NCBI GenBank assembly: GCA_024643305.1
Contig: JAHENE010000108.1
Coordinates: 1 to 6,854 of the forward strand
Length of the DNA stretch: 6,854 bases
Direction of reading: 5' to 3'
Origin: Thiobacillaceae bacterium
Lineage (GTDB): Bacteria; Pseudomonadota; Gammaproteobacteria; Burkholderiales; Thiobacillaceae
Positions within the stretch are counted from its first letter, which is position 1. The number at the start of each line of letters is the position of its first letter. Below are positions 1 to 5,065 of this stretch, in pieces. The position numbers and the translations under genes were made by a program. The notes below the pieces were generated by a model. The model made no database searches. It had not been told where the DNA came from and was given only the letters and a program-made list of their open reading frames with translations.

Positions 1-510
1 ACAGGGGTCAAAGTCGGGAAGGCCTACACGGTTGCCTTCGCGGATGATGGGTTCCAGCGTCAAATGCCCACCGCCCGGAATCTCCAGTGTGGTGGGCTCG
101 GTAATTTCTGGAATCAGGGTGCCGATGCGCACGATCAGGCCGGCTTGTCGCAGGATGTCGGCCAACACTGCCACGTTCTGAAGATAAAACGTGTTGCGGG
201 TATGGCTTTCCGGAATCAGCAAAACCTTCAGCGCATTGGAACAGATTCTTTCCACGCCGCCCATCGCAGCGTGCACGCACAGCGCCATGAATTCCGGGTT
301 GAGGTTGTTGAAGCCGCCGGGAAACAAATTCGTGTCAACGGGCGCCAGTTTGAAGCCCGAATTGCGCAGGTCGACCGAGGTGTAGAACGGAGCCGTCTGT
401 ACCTGCCATTGCTGACGGAACCAGTATTCGATGGTCGGCTGCGCATCCAGGATGCGCTGTTCAAGTTCCAGCAGCGGGCCGGTCAGGGCGGTGGTTAAAT
501 GGGGTACCAT
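1..510 (-). CDS. gshA: Glutamate-cysteine ligase, proteobacterial GshA (PF08886) type, N-terminal part
   Basis: This is an open minus-strand frame with no stop, running off the left edge; 170 residues are visible. It begins MVPHLTTALTGPLLELEQR and includes WFRQQWQVQTAPFYTSVDLR, NLFPGGFNNLNPEF and a glycine-rich stretch (IPGGGHLTLEP) near residues 143-153. I recognise these as the GshA family first described from Acidithiobacillus ferrooxidans, which differs from E. coli GshA. The family joins L-glutamate and L-cysteine with ATP to give gamma-glutamylcysteine, the first step of cytoplasmic glutathione synthesis. Full members are roughly 430 residues, so well over half is missing here. The ATG at 508-510 is chosen because a good Shine-Dalgarno (GAGGA, complement of 513-517) sits just upstream and the next sequence upstream is AT-rich and non-coding. 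It is divergent from trmL. Family assignment is from recalled sequence resemblance; no active-site residue was verified. Confidence 0.85.
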   Translation of the reverse strand, partial: MVPHLTTALTGPLLELEQRILDAQPTIEYWFRQQWQVQTAPFYTSVDLRNSGFKLAPVDTNLFPGGFNNLNPEFMALCVHAAMGGVERICSNALKVLLIPESHTRNTFYLQNVAVLADILRQAGLIVRIGTLIPEITEPTTLEIPGGGHLTLEPIIREGNRVGLPDFDPC

Positions 511-622
511 GTTCCTCGGCGGAAAAAAATATAAAACGACTGCTCGATGATCTGTTTTTTTATCGTGCTTGGCTGCGGCACGCCAGCCCTGATATTACAT
601 AAGCACTCACTAATTCTAGCGC
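511..622. promoter_or_regulatory. Divergent intergenic region gshA/trmL
   Basis: This 112-base region between two divergently read genes must hold promoters for both, unless one is leaderless. On the plus strand a weak sigma70-like pair can be drawn: TTGGCT at 569-574 and TATTAC at 593-598 with an 18-base spacer, each matching consensus at 4 of 6 positions, about 25 bases before the trmL start. On the minus strand the gshA Shine-Dalgarno (513-517) is clear, and AT-rich runs lie at 523-536 and 553-562, but no convincing -35/-10 pair was found. A short inverted repeat, GGCTG (571-575) with CAGCC (584-588), could be an operator half-site pair or chance. Confidence 0.4.
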
Positions 623-1084
623 ATGTTTCACATTGTTCTCTTTGAGCCGGAAATCCCGGGTAACACTGGAAATATTATCCGCTTGTCTGCCAACAGCGGT
701 TGTCGCTTGCATCTCGTCAAGCCATTGGGATTTTCGCTGGATGAGAAGTCGGTGCGGCGTTCGGGGCTGGATTACCACGAGCTGGCTGATGTTACCGTGC
801 ATGAAGACTTGGCTGCGGCGCGAATGTCCTTGCAGGGCGGTAACTGGTATGCCTTCACCACCAAGGCCAGCCGCATGTATGCCAGCGCTACCTTTCAGCC
901 CGGCGATGTGCTGCTGTTTGGACCGGAAACGCGCGGCCTGCCCGTGCAAATCCTGGATGAATTCGACGCCGGGCATCGCCTGAAACTGCCCATGCAACCC
1001 GGCAGCCGCAGCCTGAATCTTTCCAACGCCGTGAGTGTGGCGGTGTATGAGGCCTGGCGGCAGAACGATTTCAGCGGTGCTTGA
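623..1084 (+). CDS. trmL: tRNA (cytidine/uridine-34 2'-O)-methyltransferase TrmL
   Basis: The 153-residue product is a SPOUT-class methyltransferase that uses S-adenosylmethionine to methylate the ribose of the wobble nucleotide 34 in tRNA-Leu isoacceptors. Visible family motifs are FEPEIPGNTGNIIRL (7-21), LLFGPETRGLP (97-107) and SLNLSNAVSVAVYEAWRQ (130-147); the last two form the trefoil-knot cofactor site. RRSGLDYHE (45-53) also matches E. coli TrmL almost exactly, and the length is usual for the family. The ATG at 623 aligns with the family N-terminus, yet no Shine-Dalgarno is seen in front of it. The gene is the only plus-strand one in the window, divergent from gshA and convergent with the oxygenase gene, whose last 14 bases it overlaps. 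Confidence 0.95.
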   Translation: MFHIVLFEPEIPGNTGNIIRLSANSGCRLHLVKPLGFSLDEKSVRRSGLDYHELADVTVHEDLAAARMSLQGGNWYAFTTKASRMYASATFQPGDVLLFGPETRGLPVQILDEFDAGHRLKLPMQPGSRSLNLSNAVSVAVYEAWRQNDFSGA

Positions 1085-1658
1085 ACCACCCGGTAATGCT
1101 TAATCTCGGCCGGGTTGCAGGCAGTACTTCATGCGGAAAACGGCTGCTCAAAAAACAGACCAGCGTGCCGCCTTGCGGCAGGACTTCAACGCTGTCGCCG
1201 TGTTCAAGATCAATGCGCAACTGGCCACCATTTTCAGCCTGCCAATCTTCATTCAAATAACAGATGACGCTCAAGGTGCGGCGGCTGTCCTGCTGAAAGA
1301 CATCCAGATGTTTTCCGTAACCTGCGCCTGCCGGATAGCGCGCGAAATGCACTTCCAGTTCAAACAGACCCAATTGCAAATCGCGGTTGGCGGCGAGGCG
1401 CAGTGCTTCCATGCGTGAGAGAAATTCGGCTTGCGCGGGCGTGGCCGGGGGTTCTTCCAGCCAGTGGATGCTGTCGCCGCGGAGATTGGCACGAATTTGA
1501 CGTTGCCCGCCCTGGCCGGTGGCGGCGGGGTGCAGTCGCCCGGATTGACCGAGGTGTTCGGCTTCCTGCGCCAGGCTGTGCACCAGATCGTCAGGCAGAA
1601 ATCCGGGCGCGACGCACCAGCCCTTGTCGGCAAGTTGCGCAATGATGGTGTCGATCAC
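1071..1658 (-). CDS. 2-oxoglutarate/Fe(II) oxygenase, PHD2/PPHD-like probable prolyl hydroxylase
   Basis: The 195-residue protein is a predicted soluble dioxygenase that would couple 2-oxoglutarate decarboxylation to hydroxylation of a target, probably a prolyl residue in a protein. The iron triad is H117, D119 and H176, and R185 would bind the 2-oxoglutarate carboxylate. Y108 and Y134 fall where human PHD2 has Y303 and Y329, and YLNEDW (134-139) and PHEVLPA (175-181) closely resemble PHD2. In bacteria the best-known relative is Pseudomonas PPHD, which hydroxylates EF-Tu; a shared substrate is inference. The start is GTG at 1656-1658, sharing four bases (GTGA) with the gpsA stop, so translation is probably coupled to gpsA. 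No strong ribosome binding site was seen. The 3' end overlaps trmL convergently by 14 bases. The fold is secure, the substrate is not. Confidence 0.88.
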   Translation of the reverse strand: MIDTIIAQLADKGWCVAPGFLPDDLVHSLAQEAEHLGQSGRLHPAATGQGGQRQIRANLRGDSIHWLEEPPATPAQAEFLSRMEALRLAANRDLQLGLFELEVHFARYPAGAGYGKHLDVFQQDSRRTLSVICYLNEDWQAENGGQLRIDLEHGDSVEVLPQGGTLVCFLSSRFPHEVLPATRPRLSITGWFKHR

Positions 1659-2659
1659 TGGCGCGGGTCTTCAGCTTTCTGATTGCGGTGCAGAAGTTCT
1701 TCCACCGCCTGTCTTGGTGGGACCTGTTCATAGAGCACGCGATTGACTGCGCGGCTGATCGGCATGTCCACGCCATGGCGTTCGGCCAGTCGCAGCACTT
1801 CCGGCGCGGTCGTCACGCCTTCGGCCACGTGGCCAAGATTGGTCAGGATGTCTTGCAGCGTTTCGCCCCTGGCGAGACGCATGCCGACCTGGCGGTTGCG
1901 CGAAAGATCGCCGGTACAGGTGAGGATGAGGTCGCCCATGCCAGAGAGCCCCATGAAGGTTTCCATGTGCCCGCCCAATGCCAGGCCAAGTCGGGTAATT
2001 TCTGCCGCGCTGCGGGTGATCAGTGCGGCGCGCGCGTTGTGGCCGAAGCCCAGGCCGTCGGAAATGCCGGCGGCAATGGCAATCACGTTTTTGATGGCGC
2101 CGCCCAGTTCGATGCCGGTCACGTCTTCCGATGTGTAGATGCGCAGCGTGCCGCCGTGCAGGCGATGGGCGATGTCGCCGGTGATCAGTGCATGATTTGA
2201 AGCCAGTGTCAGCGCGGTGGGCAGACCCTTTGCAACCTCGATGGCAAAGCTCGGGCCGGACAAGACACCGCTGGGTACGTCCGGCAGAAGTTCGTTGACG
2301 ATTTCATGCGGCAGCTTGCCGGTACCTTCTTCAAATCCCTTGCATACCCAGATCAACGGACAGGCGACACCGAGTCCGGCCAATTGCGTCAGCAGGCCGC
2401 GCAATGCGCTGCTGGGTACGGCAACAAGAAGGAGTTCGGCGTTGGCGACAGCAGCGCCGAGTTCATGCGTAATCTGGAGTGCGGACGGAAAAACGATGCC
2501 AGGCAGGTAGCGGGCGTTCTGCCGCTCACCGGCCATGGCGCGCGCATGCGCTTCGCTGCGTGTCCATAGCGTGACGTCGTGGCGTATGGAAAAATGCACT
2601 GCCAGCGCGCTGCCCCATGCGCCTGCGCCCAGCACGGTGATTTTCATGCGCTCGCTCAT
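1655..2659 (-). CDS. gpsA: Glycerol-3-phosphate dehydrogenase [NAD(P)+], GpsA
   Basis: This cytoplasmic enzyme reduces dihydroxyacetone phosphate to sn-glycerol 3-phosphate, the backbone precursor of phospholipids. Numbered from the ATG at 2657-2659 (334 residues), the Rossmann motif GAGAWG is at 11-16, VCKGFEEGTG surrounds K107, LSGPSFAIEVAKG is at about 133-145, the probable catalytic lysine is K190 in GGAIKNVIAIAAG, and GLSGMGDLILTCTG is at 237-250. Length agrees with the family (E. coli about 339). Three starts are possible: GTG at 2668, ATG at 2659 and ATG at 2647 (MKITVLGAG). I prefer 2659 because its ATGA overlaps the stop of the upstream SH3 gene and GGGG lies 4-7 bases before it, but 2647 cannot be excluded. 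The downstream oxygenase gene overlaps its stop. The gene sits below secB, a common proteobacterial order. Confidence 0.96.
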   Translation of the reverse strand: MSERMKITVLGAGAWGSALAVHFSIRHDVTLWTRSEAHARAMAGERQNARYLPGIVFPSALQITHELGAAVANAELLLVAVPSSALRGLLTQLAGLGVACPLIWVCKGFEEGTGKLPHEIVNELLPDVPSGVLSGPSFAIEVAKGLPTALTLASNHALITGDIAHRLHGGTLRIYTSEDVTGIELGGAIKNVIAIAAGISDGLGFGHNARAALITRSAAEITRLGLALGGHMETFMGLSGMGDLILTCTGDLSRNRQVGMRLARGETLQDILTNLGHVAEGVTTAPEVLRLAERHGVDMPISRAVNRVLYEQVPPRQAVEELLHRNQKAEDPRQ

Positions 2660-3087
2660 AATCCCCACACTTCCTGGAGTTTTATATAGCCTTCCTGGCC
2701 ATTGGCGTGGCGCACCTTTACCCAGCCGGCTTCAGCGGCTTGCTGTATTTCCAGGACGACACCGCGTGATACGCGGGCGCGTACCGGAGAGTTTTCCGCC
2801 GGTTTTTCCATGATCTGTGCCACCGGGACGTTTACCAGCAGGGTGTGTTTGGAACCGAGAGCAGATTCTTCCACCCAGGAAAGTTTCCCGGTCTCGTCCC
2901 TGACCTTGATCCAGCCGGATGTGGAGACGACTTTTTCCAGTGGATAGTCGCTGCTCACGATGCCAACCTTGACGGCAGCGGAAGAGGGGGCGTCATACAG
3001 GATGGCCGGACGCATGGTGGAGACGAAGTCCAGTGCCCATGCGGGCGCGGCCAACGCCAGCAATAAACTGGCGACGACGCGTGTCAT
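2656..3087 (-). CDS. Secreted protein with two bacterial SH3 domains
   Basis: The 143-residue product starts with a signal peptide (MTRVVASLLLALAAPAWA, likely cut after residue 18 at AWA-LD), so it should be periplasmic. The mature part appears to be two tandem bacterial SH3-like modules, about residues 22-79 and 82-140. Each shows the usual sequence: a start such as RPAILYDAPSS or VAQIMEKPAENS, then a turn and GWIKVRDETGKLSWV or GWVKVRHANGQEGYI. Such domains often bind cell-wall peptides or other envelope ligands, but no catalytic domain is present and the function is unknown. The ATG at 3085-3087 shares one base with the secB stop (TGATG), and its own stop overlaps the gpsA start by four bases, so it is embedded in a coupled secB-SH3-gpsA set. 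Start and reading frame are firm; the role is open. Confidence 0.88.
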   Translation of the reverse strand: MTRVVASLLLALAAPAWALDFVSTMRPAILYDAPSSAAVKVGIVSSDYPLEKVVSTSGWIKVRDETGKLSWVEESALGSKHTLLVNVPVAQIMEKPAENSPVRARVSRGVVLEIQQAAEAGWVKVRHANGQEGYIKLQEVWGL

Positions 3088-3542
3088 CAGTGAGCGGAAC
3101 CCGCCGCCTGCTGCTGCTGGCGCATCAGGTATTCGCCTTCAAAATTGACAGGGGCCAGAAGCAGGGGTGGGAAGCCTGCGCGCAGCACGACATCGGAGAT
3201 GGTTTCGCGCAGGTACGGAAAAATGATGTTGGGGCAACCAATAGCCAGCGCCAGGGAAACCTGTTCCTCCGGCAAGCCGGAGATACGGAAAATTCCGGCC
3301 TGTGCGCATTCAACCAGAAAAAAGGTTTTGTCACCTTTTTTGGCGGTTACTGTGACTTTGACGGCGCTTTCATACATGTCATTGCCAAGCGGCGTATGTT
3401 CGGTTCCCAGTTCGACGCCGATTTCCGGCGATTCGCGCTCAAGGAAGATGGATGGCGCATTGGGCACCTCCACAGACAGGTCCTTTAGGTAGATTTTCTC
3501 GATGTTGAACGTCATTCCCGGAGCTTGCTGCTCTTCAGCCAT
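3087..3542 (-). CDS. secB: Protein-export chaperone SecB
   Basis: SecB is a cytosolic tetrameric chaperone that keeps precursor proteins unfolded and hands them to SecA for export through SecYEG. The 151-residue sequence carries family landmarks: IEKIYLKDLSVEVPNAP (14-30), the acidic EIGVELGTEH segment (40-49), CPNIIFPYLRETISD (103-117, the strongly conserved core) and GFPPLLLAPVNFEGEY (123-138). Length matches typical SecB. The ATG at 3540-3542 is supported by a purine-rich Shine-Dalgarno, GGGAGA (complement of 3549-3554), five or six bases upstream. A 71-base gap separates it from trxC upstream, enough for its own promoter, though none is convincing. Its stop overlaps the start of the SH3 gene by one base. 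Neighbouring grxC is usual in proteobacteria. Confidence 0.97.
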   Translation of the reverse strand: MAEEQQAPGMTFNIEKIYLKDLSVEVPNAPSIFLERESPEIGVELGTEHTPLGNDMYESAVKVTVTAKKGDKTFFLVECAQAGIFRISGLPEEQVSLALAIGCPNIIFPYLRETISDVVLRAGFPPLLLAPVNFEGEYLMRQQQQAAGSAH

Positions 3543-3613
3543 GTTGGCTCTCCCGCGTATTAATAAAGTGTGGCGTGTATTCTAACCCGCCTGTATGAGG
3601 TTCCTGTCCTCAC

Positions 3614-4036
3614 TCAAATATTTTGCTGCAGCCATTGTTTTAGGCTTGCGCCGTCCAGGGCGCCGGATAAGCGCGCAGTTTCTTTCCCGTGGGTGAAAAT
3701 CGCCAGGGTGGGGATACTGCGAATGCCGTTTTGTGCAGCCAGACCTTGTTCCGCCTCGGTGTTGACCTTGGCAAAGCGTACACGGGTGTTGAGTTCGGCG
3801 GCGACCCGGTTGAAGGTCGGCGCGAACATCTTGCATGGCCCGCACCAGGGTGCCCAGAAATCGACCACAACCGGCAGGCCGGAGCGGCTGATGAATTTTG
3901 CGAACGAGGTGGAGTTTAATTCAATGGGCTTGCCAGGCAGCAGTGCAAGCTTGCATTTTCCGCACACGGGCTGCTCGGAAAGGCGCTCGTCCGGCACTCG
4001 GTTGACTGCGCCACAATCAGGACAAACAAGTTCCAT
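3614..4036 (-). CDS. trxC: Thioredoxin 2 (zinc-binding thioredoxin TrxC)
   Basis: The 140-residue cytosolic thioredoxin reduces disulfides in target proteins and is recharged by thioredoxin reductase. The N-terminal extension holds two Cys-x-x-Cys pairs (C5/C8 in CPDC and C25/C28 in CGKC), the zinc site that separates TrxC from TrxA. The thioredoxin fold follows with FWAPWCGPCK, active-site C65 and C68, and the cis-proline P109 in IRSIPT. VRFAKVNTEAE (86-96) matches E. coli TrxC nearly exactly. The ATG at 4034-4036 is preceded by GGAG seven bases upstream. It lies between grxC (62-base gap) and secB (71-base gap), an insertion of a second thiol-redox gene into the usual rhodanese-grxC-secB order. 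In enterobacteria trxC is controlled by OxyR; no such site was recognised here. Confidence 0.95.
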   Translation of the reverse strand: MELVCPDCGAVNRVPDERLSEQPVCGKCKLALLPGKPIELNSTSFAKFISRSGLPVVVDFWAPWCGPCKMFAPTFNRVAAELNTRVRFAKVNTEAEQGLAAQNGIRSIPTLAIFTHGKETARLSGALDGASLKQWLQQNI

Positions 4037-4098
4037 GATGCATCTCCAAAAAAGCTTTCCCTGAAGATGCGGACGAAGAATCCGAACTCAAGCGCGGG

Positions 4099-4356
4099 TC
4101 AGTTGTTCAGTAACGGCATCAGGCCACCGGCCTTGTCCAGCGCGGAAAGGTCGTCAAAGCCGCCCACGTGTGTCTCGCCGATGTAGATTTGCGGCACGGT
4201 GCGGCGGCCGGTTTTGCTCATCATCTCGTCGCGCAGCTGCGGTTCTTTATCGATGAATATTTTGTCGATGGTGTCCACACCCCTGGATTTGAGCAGCCGA
4301 TCGGCCGCTACGCAATACGGGCAGAATGCGGTGCAATACATGGTGATTTTTTGCAT
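4099..4356 (-). CDS. grxC: Glutaredoxin 3 (GrxC)
   Basis: The 85-residue product is a dithiol glutaredoxin, a cytosolic glutathione-dependent reductase of disulfides and glutathionylated proteins. The active site is C12-P-Y-C15, followed by the glutathione-binding landmarks TVP (53-55, with the cis-proline P55) and GGFDDL (65-70). The same frame stays open far upstream, through the rhodanese gene, but homology begins only at the ATG at 4354-4356 (MQKITMYCTAFCPYC), and the upstream part is the rhodanese read out of frame. That start is eight bases after the rhodanese stop; purine runs AGAAG and GAAG lie near it, neither at ideal spacing. Length is typical of E. coli Grx3. Its likely electron donor, glutathione, is made by the pathway that begins with gshA at the left of the window. 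Confidence 0.95.
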   Translation of the reverse strand: MQKITMYCTAFCPYCVAADRLLKSRGVDTIDKIFIDKEPQLRDEMMSKTGRRTVPQIYIGETHVGGFDDLSALDKAGGLMPLLNN

Positions 4357-4364
4357 GCTTCGAT

Positions 4365-4775
4365 TTACTTCTGGGTAATGGGAAGACTGGCCTGTTCCCA
4401 GGCGGTGATGCCGCCGGCAAGGTTGCTGGCGTTGCTGAAGCCGGATTTTTTCAGCATGGCACAGGCGCGCGCTGAGCGGTTGCCCGAGCGGCAGTAGACC
4501 ACGATGGGCTTGTCCTTGAACTTTTCGATTGCTGTAATCTGGTTGGACAACTCGCCCAGACGAATATGCCTGGCATTGGGAATGTGGCCAACAGCCCATT
4601 CGTTGTCCTCGCGCACGTCCAGCATCAGCGCGTCGTCGTTCATGAGCCGGGTGGCTTCCAGGGTGTTGACCTCGGTGATGCCGCTGACCCGGTTGCCAAA
4701 AAATGACCATAGCAGCATCGTGCCGCTTGCGACGGCGGTGATGACCAGCAAAAGGTTGTTGTGTACGAATTCCAT
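4365..4775 (-). CDS. Membrane-anchored single-domain rhodanese
   Basis: The 136-residue protein has one N-terminal membrane helix (about 7-26, NLLLVITAVASGTMLLWSFF) and a rhodanese domain from about 35 to 130. The domain shows LMLDVREDNEWAVGHIPNA (50-68), the active-site loop C95-RSGNRS (95-101) and SNLAGGITAWEQ (117-128). C95 would carry a persulfide, so sulfurtransferase activity or delivery of sulfane sulfur is likely; the natural donor and acceptor are unknown. The domain probably lies on the cytoplasmic side if the helix is a simple anchor, but this was not determined. The ATG at 4773-4775 has no good Shine-Dalgarno. It is the first gene after the terminator at 4791-4826 and eight bases ahead of grxC, the order seen in many proteobacteria (YibN-like proteins next to grxC-secB). 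Confidence 0.92.
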   Translation of the reverse strand: MEFVHNNLLLVITAVASGTMLLWSFFGNRVSGITEVNTLEATRLMNDDALMLDVREDNEWAVGHIPNARHIRLGELSNQITAIEKFKDKPIVVYCRSGNRSARACAMLKKSGFSNASNLAGGITAWEQASLPITQK

Positions 4776-4790
4776 TGCAGTCGAATGCTC

Positions 4791-4826
4791 AAATAAAAAC
4801 AGGGGCTATTTTACCAGCCCCGGTTT
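4791..4826 (-). terminator. Intrinsic terminator after the DUF2892 gene
   Basis: Read on the minus strand, GGGGCT (complement of 4816-4821) pairs with AGCCCC (complement of 4802-4807) around an eight-base loop, and the strand then runs TG followed by TTTTTATTT (complement of 4791-4799). Four more A-T/G-C pairs, AAAC with GTTT, extend the stem beyond one mismatch. Stem, loop and T-tract fit a Rho-independent terminator lying seven or so bases past the DUF2892 stop. It would end the RND/DUF2892 transcript before the rhodanese gene, whose start is only about 15 bases past the T-tract. Confidence 0.8.
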
Positions 4827-4833
4827 GATTCCA

Positions 4834-5052
4834 TTAGCCGCAGCATCCTTCCTTGACGCCAAACTTCTTCAAGACGCCATTCAGAGGGCATAGGCGTGTC
4901 AGGCCGGACTGCAACAGGTTTGCGCCGACGAAGGCGGTGAACCACAGTACGGACAGTTCGGTCATGTCGACTTTGCCAGTGAAATGGGCCAGCGACAGGG
5001 ACAGCAGGATGAATGAACCCGCGACGATGCGGACGATACGTTCAACAGTCAT
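4834..5052 (-). CDS. YgaP-like small membrane protein (DUF2892)
   Basis: The 72-residue protein has two predicted membrane helices, about residues 6-24 and 33-51, followed by a short cytoplasmic-type tail with C55, C70 and C71. The stretch FVGANLLQSGLTRLCPLNG (41-59) is the hallmark of the DUF2892/YgaP transmembrane family (PF11127 type). In E. coli YgaP this pair of helices is fused behind a rhodanese domain; here it is a separate gene, with a rhodanese gene next door beyond a terminator. The C-terminal cysteine pair (GCCG end) could take part in sulfur or metal handling, but that is only a guess. The ATG at 5050-5052 lies 13 bases after the RND stop with AAGG about ten bases upstream, so co-transcription with the efflux gene is likely. 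Confidence 0.88.
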   Translation of the reverse strand: MTVERIVRIVAGSFILLSLSLAHFTGKVDMTELSVLWFTAFVGANLLQSGLTRLCPLNGVLKKFGVKEGCCG

Positions 5053-5065
5053 ATTTTGATTACCT

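Noticed and set aside
64..498. 144-codon plus-strand open frame
   Set aside because: Antisense to the gshA frame, which carries family motifs and a good ribosome binding site.
560..997. 145-codon minus-strand open frame
   Set aside because: Complement of the strongly recognised trmL gene; no motif and no ribosome binding site.
1088..1115. Inverted repeat ACCCGG/CCGGGT just past the trmL stop as a terminator
   Set aside because: The loop is 16 bases, no T-tract follows on either strand, and it lies inside the oxygenase coding sequence.
1688..2200. 170-codon plus-strand open frame
   Set aside because: Antisense to gpsA across its conserved catalytic region; composition is typical of a complementary-strand shadow and it has no recognisable motif.
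3543..3613. Promoter for secB in the trxC-secB gap (minus-strand TAGAAT as -10)
   Set aside because: No acceptable -35 is found at 16-18 bases spacing, so the hexamer alone is not enough to call it.
4099..4710. A 203-codon open frame containing GrxC with a 118-residue N-terminal extension
   Set aside because: The extension is the rhodanese gene read in the wrong frame (histidine/glutamine/arginine-rich, no family features); glutaredoxin homology starts at the ATG at 4354-4356.
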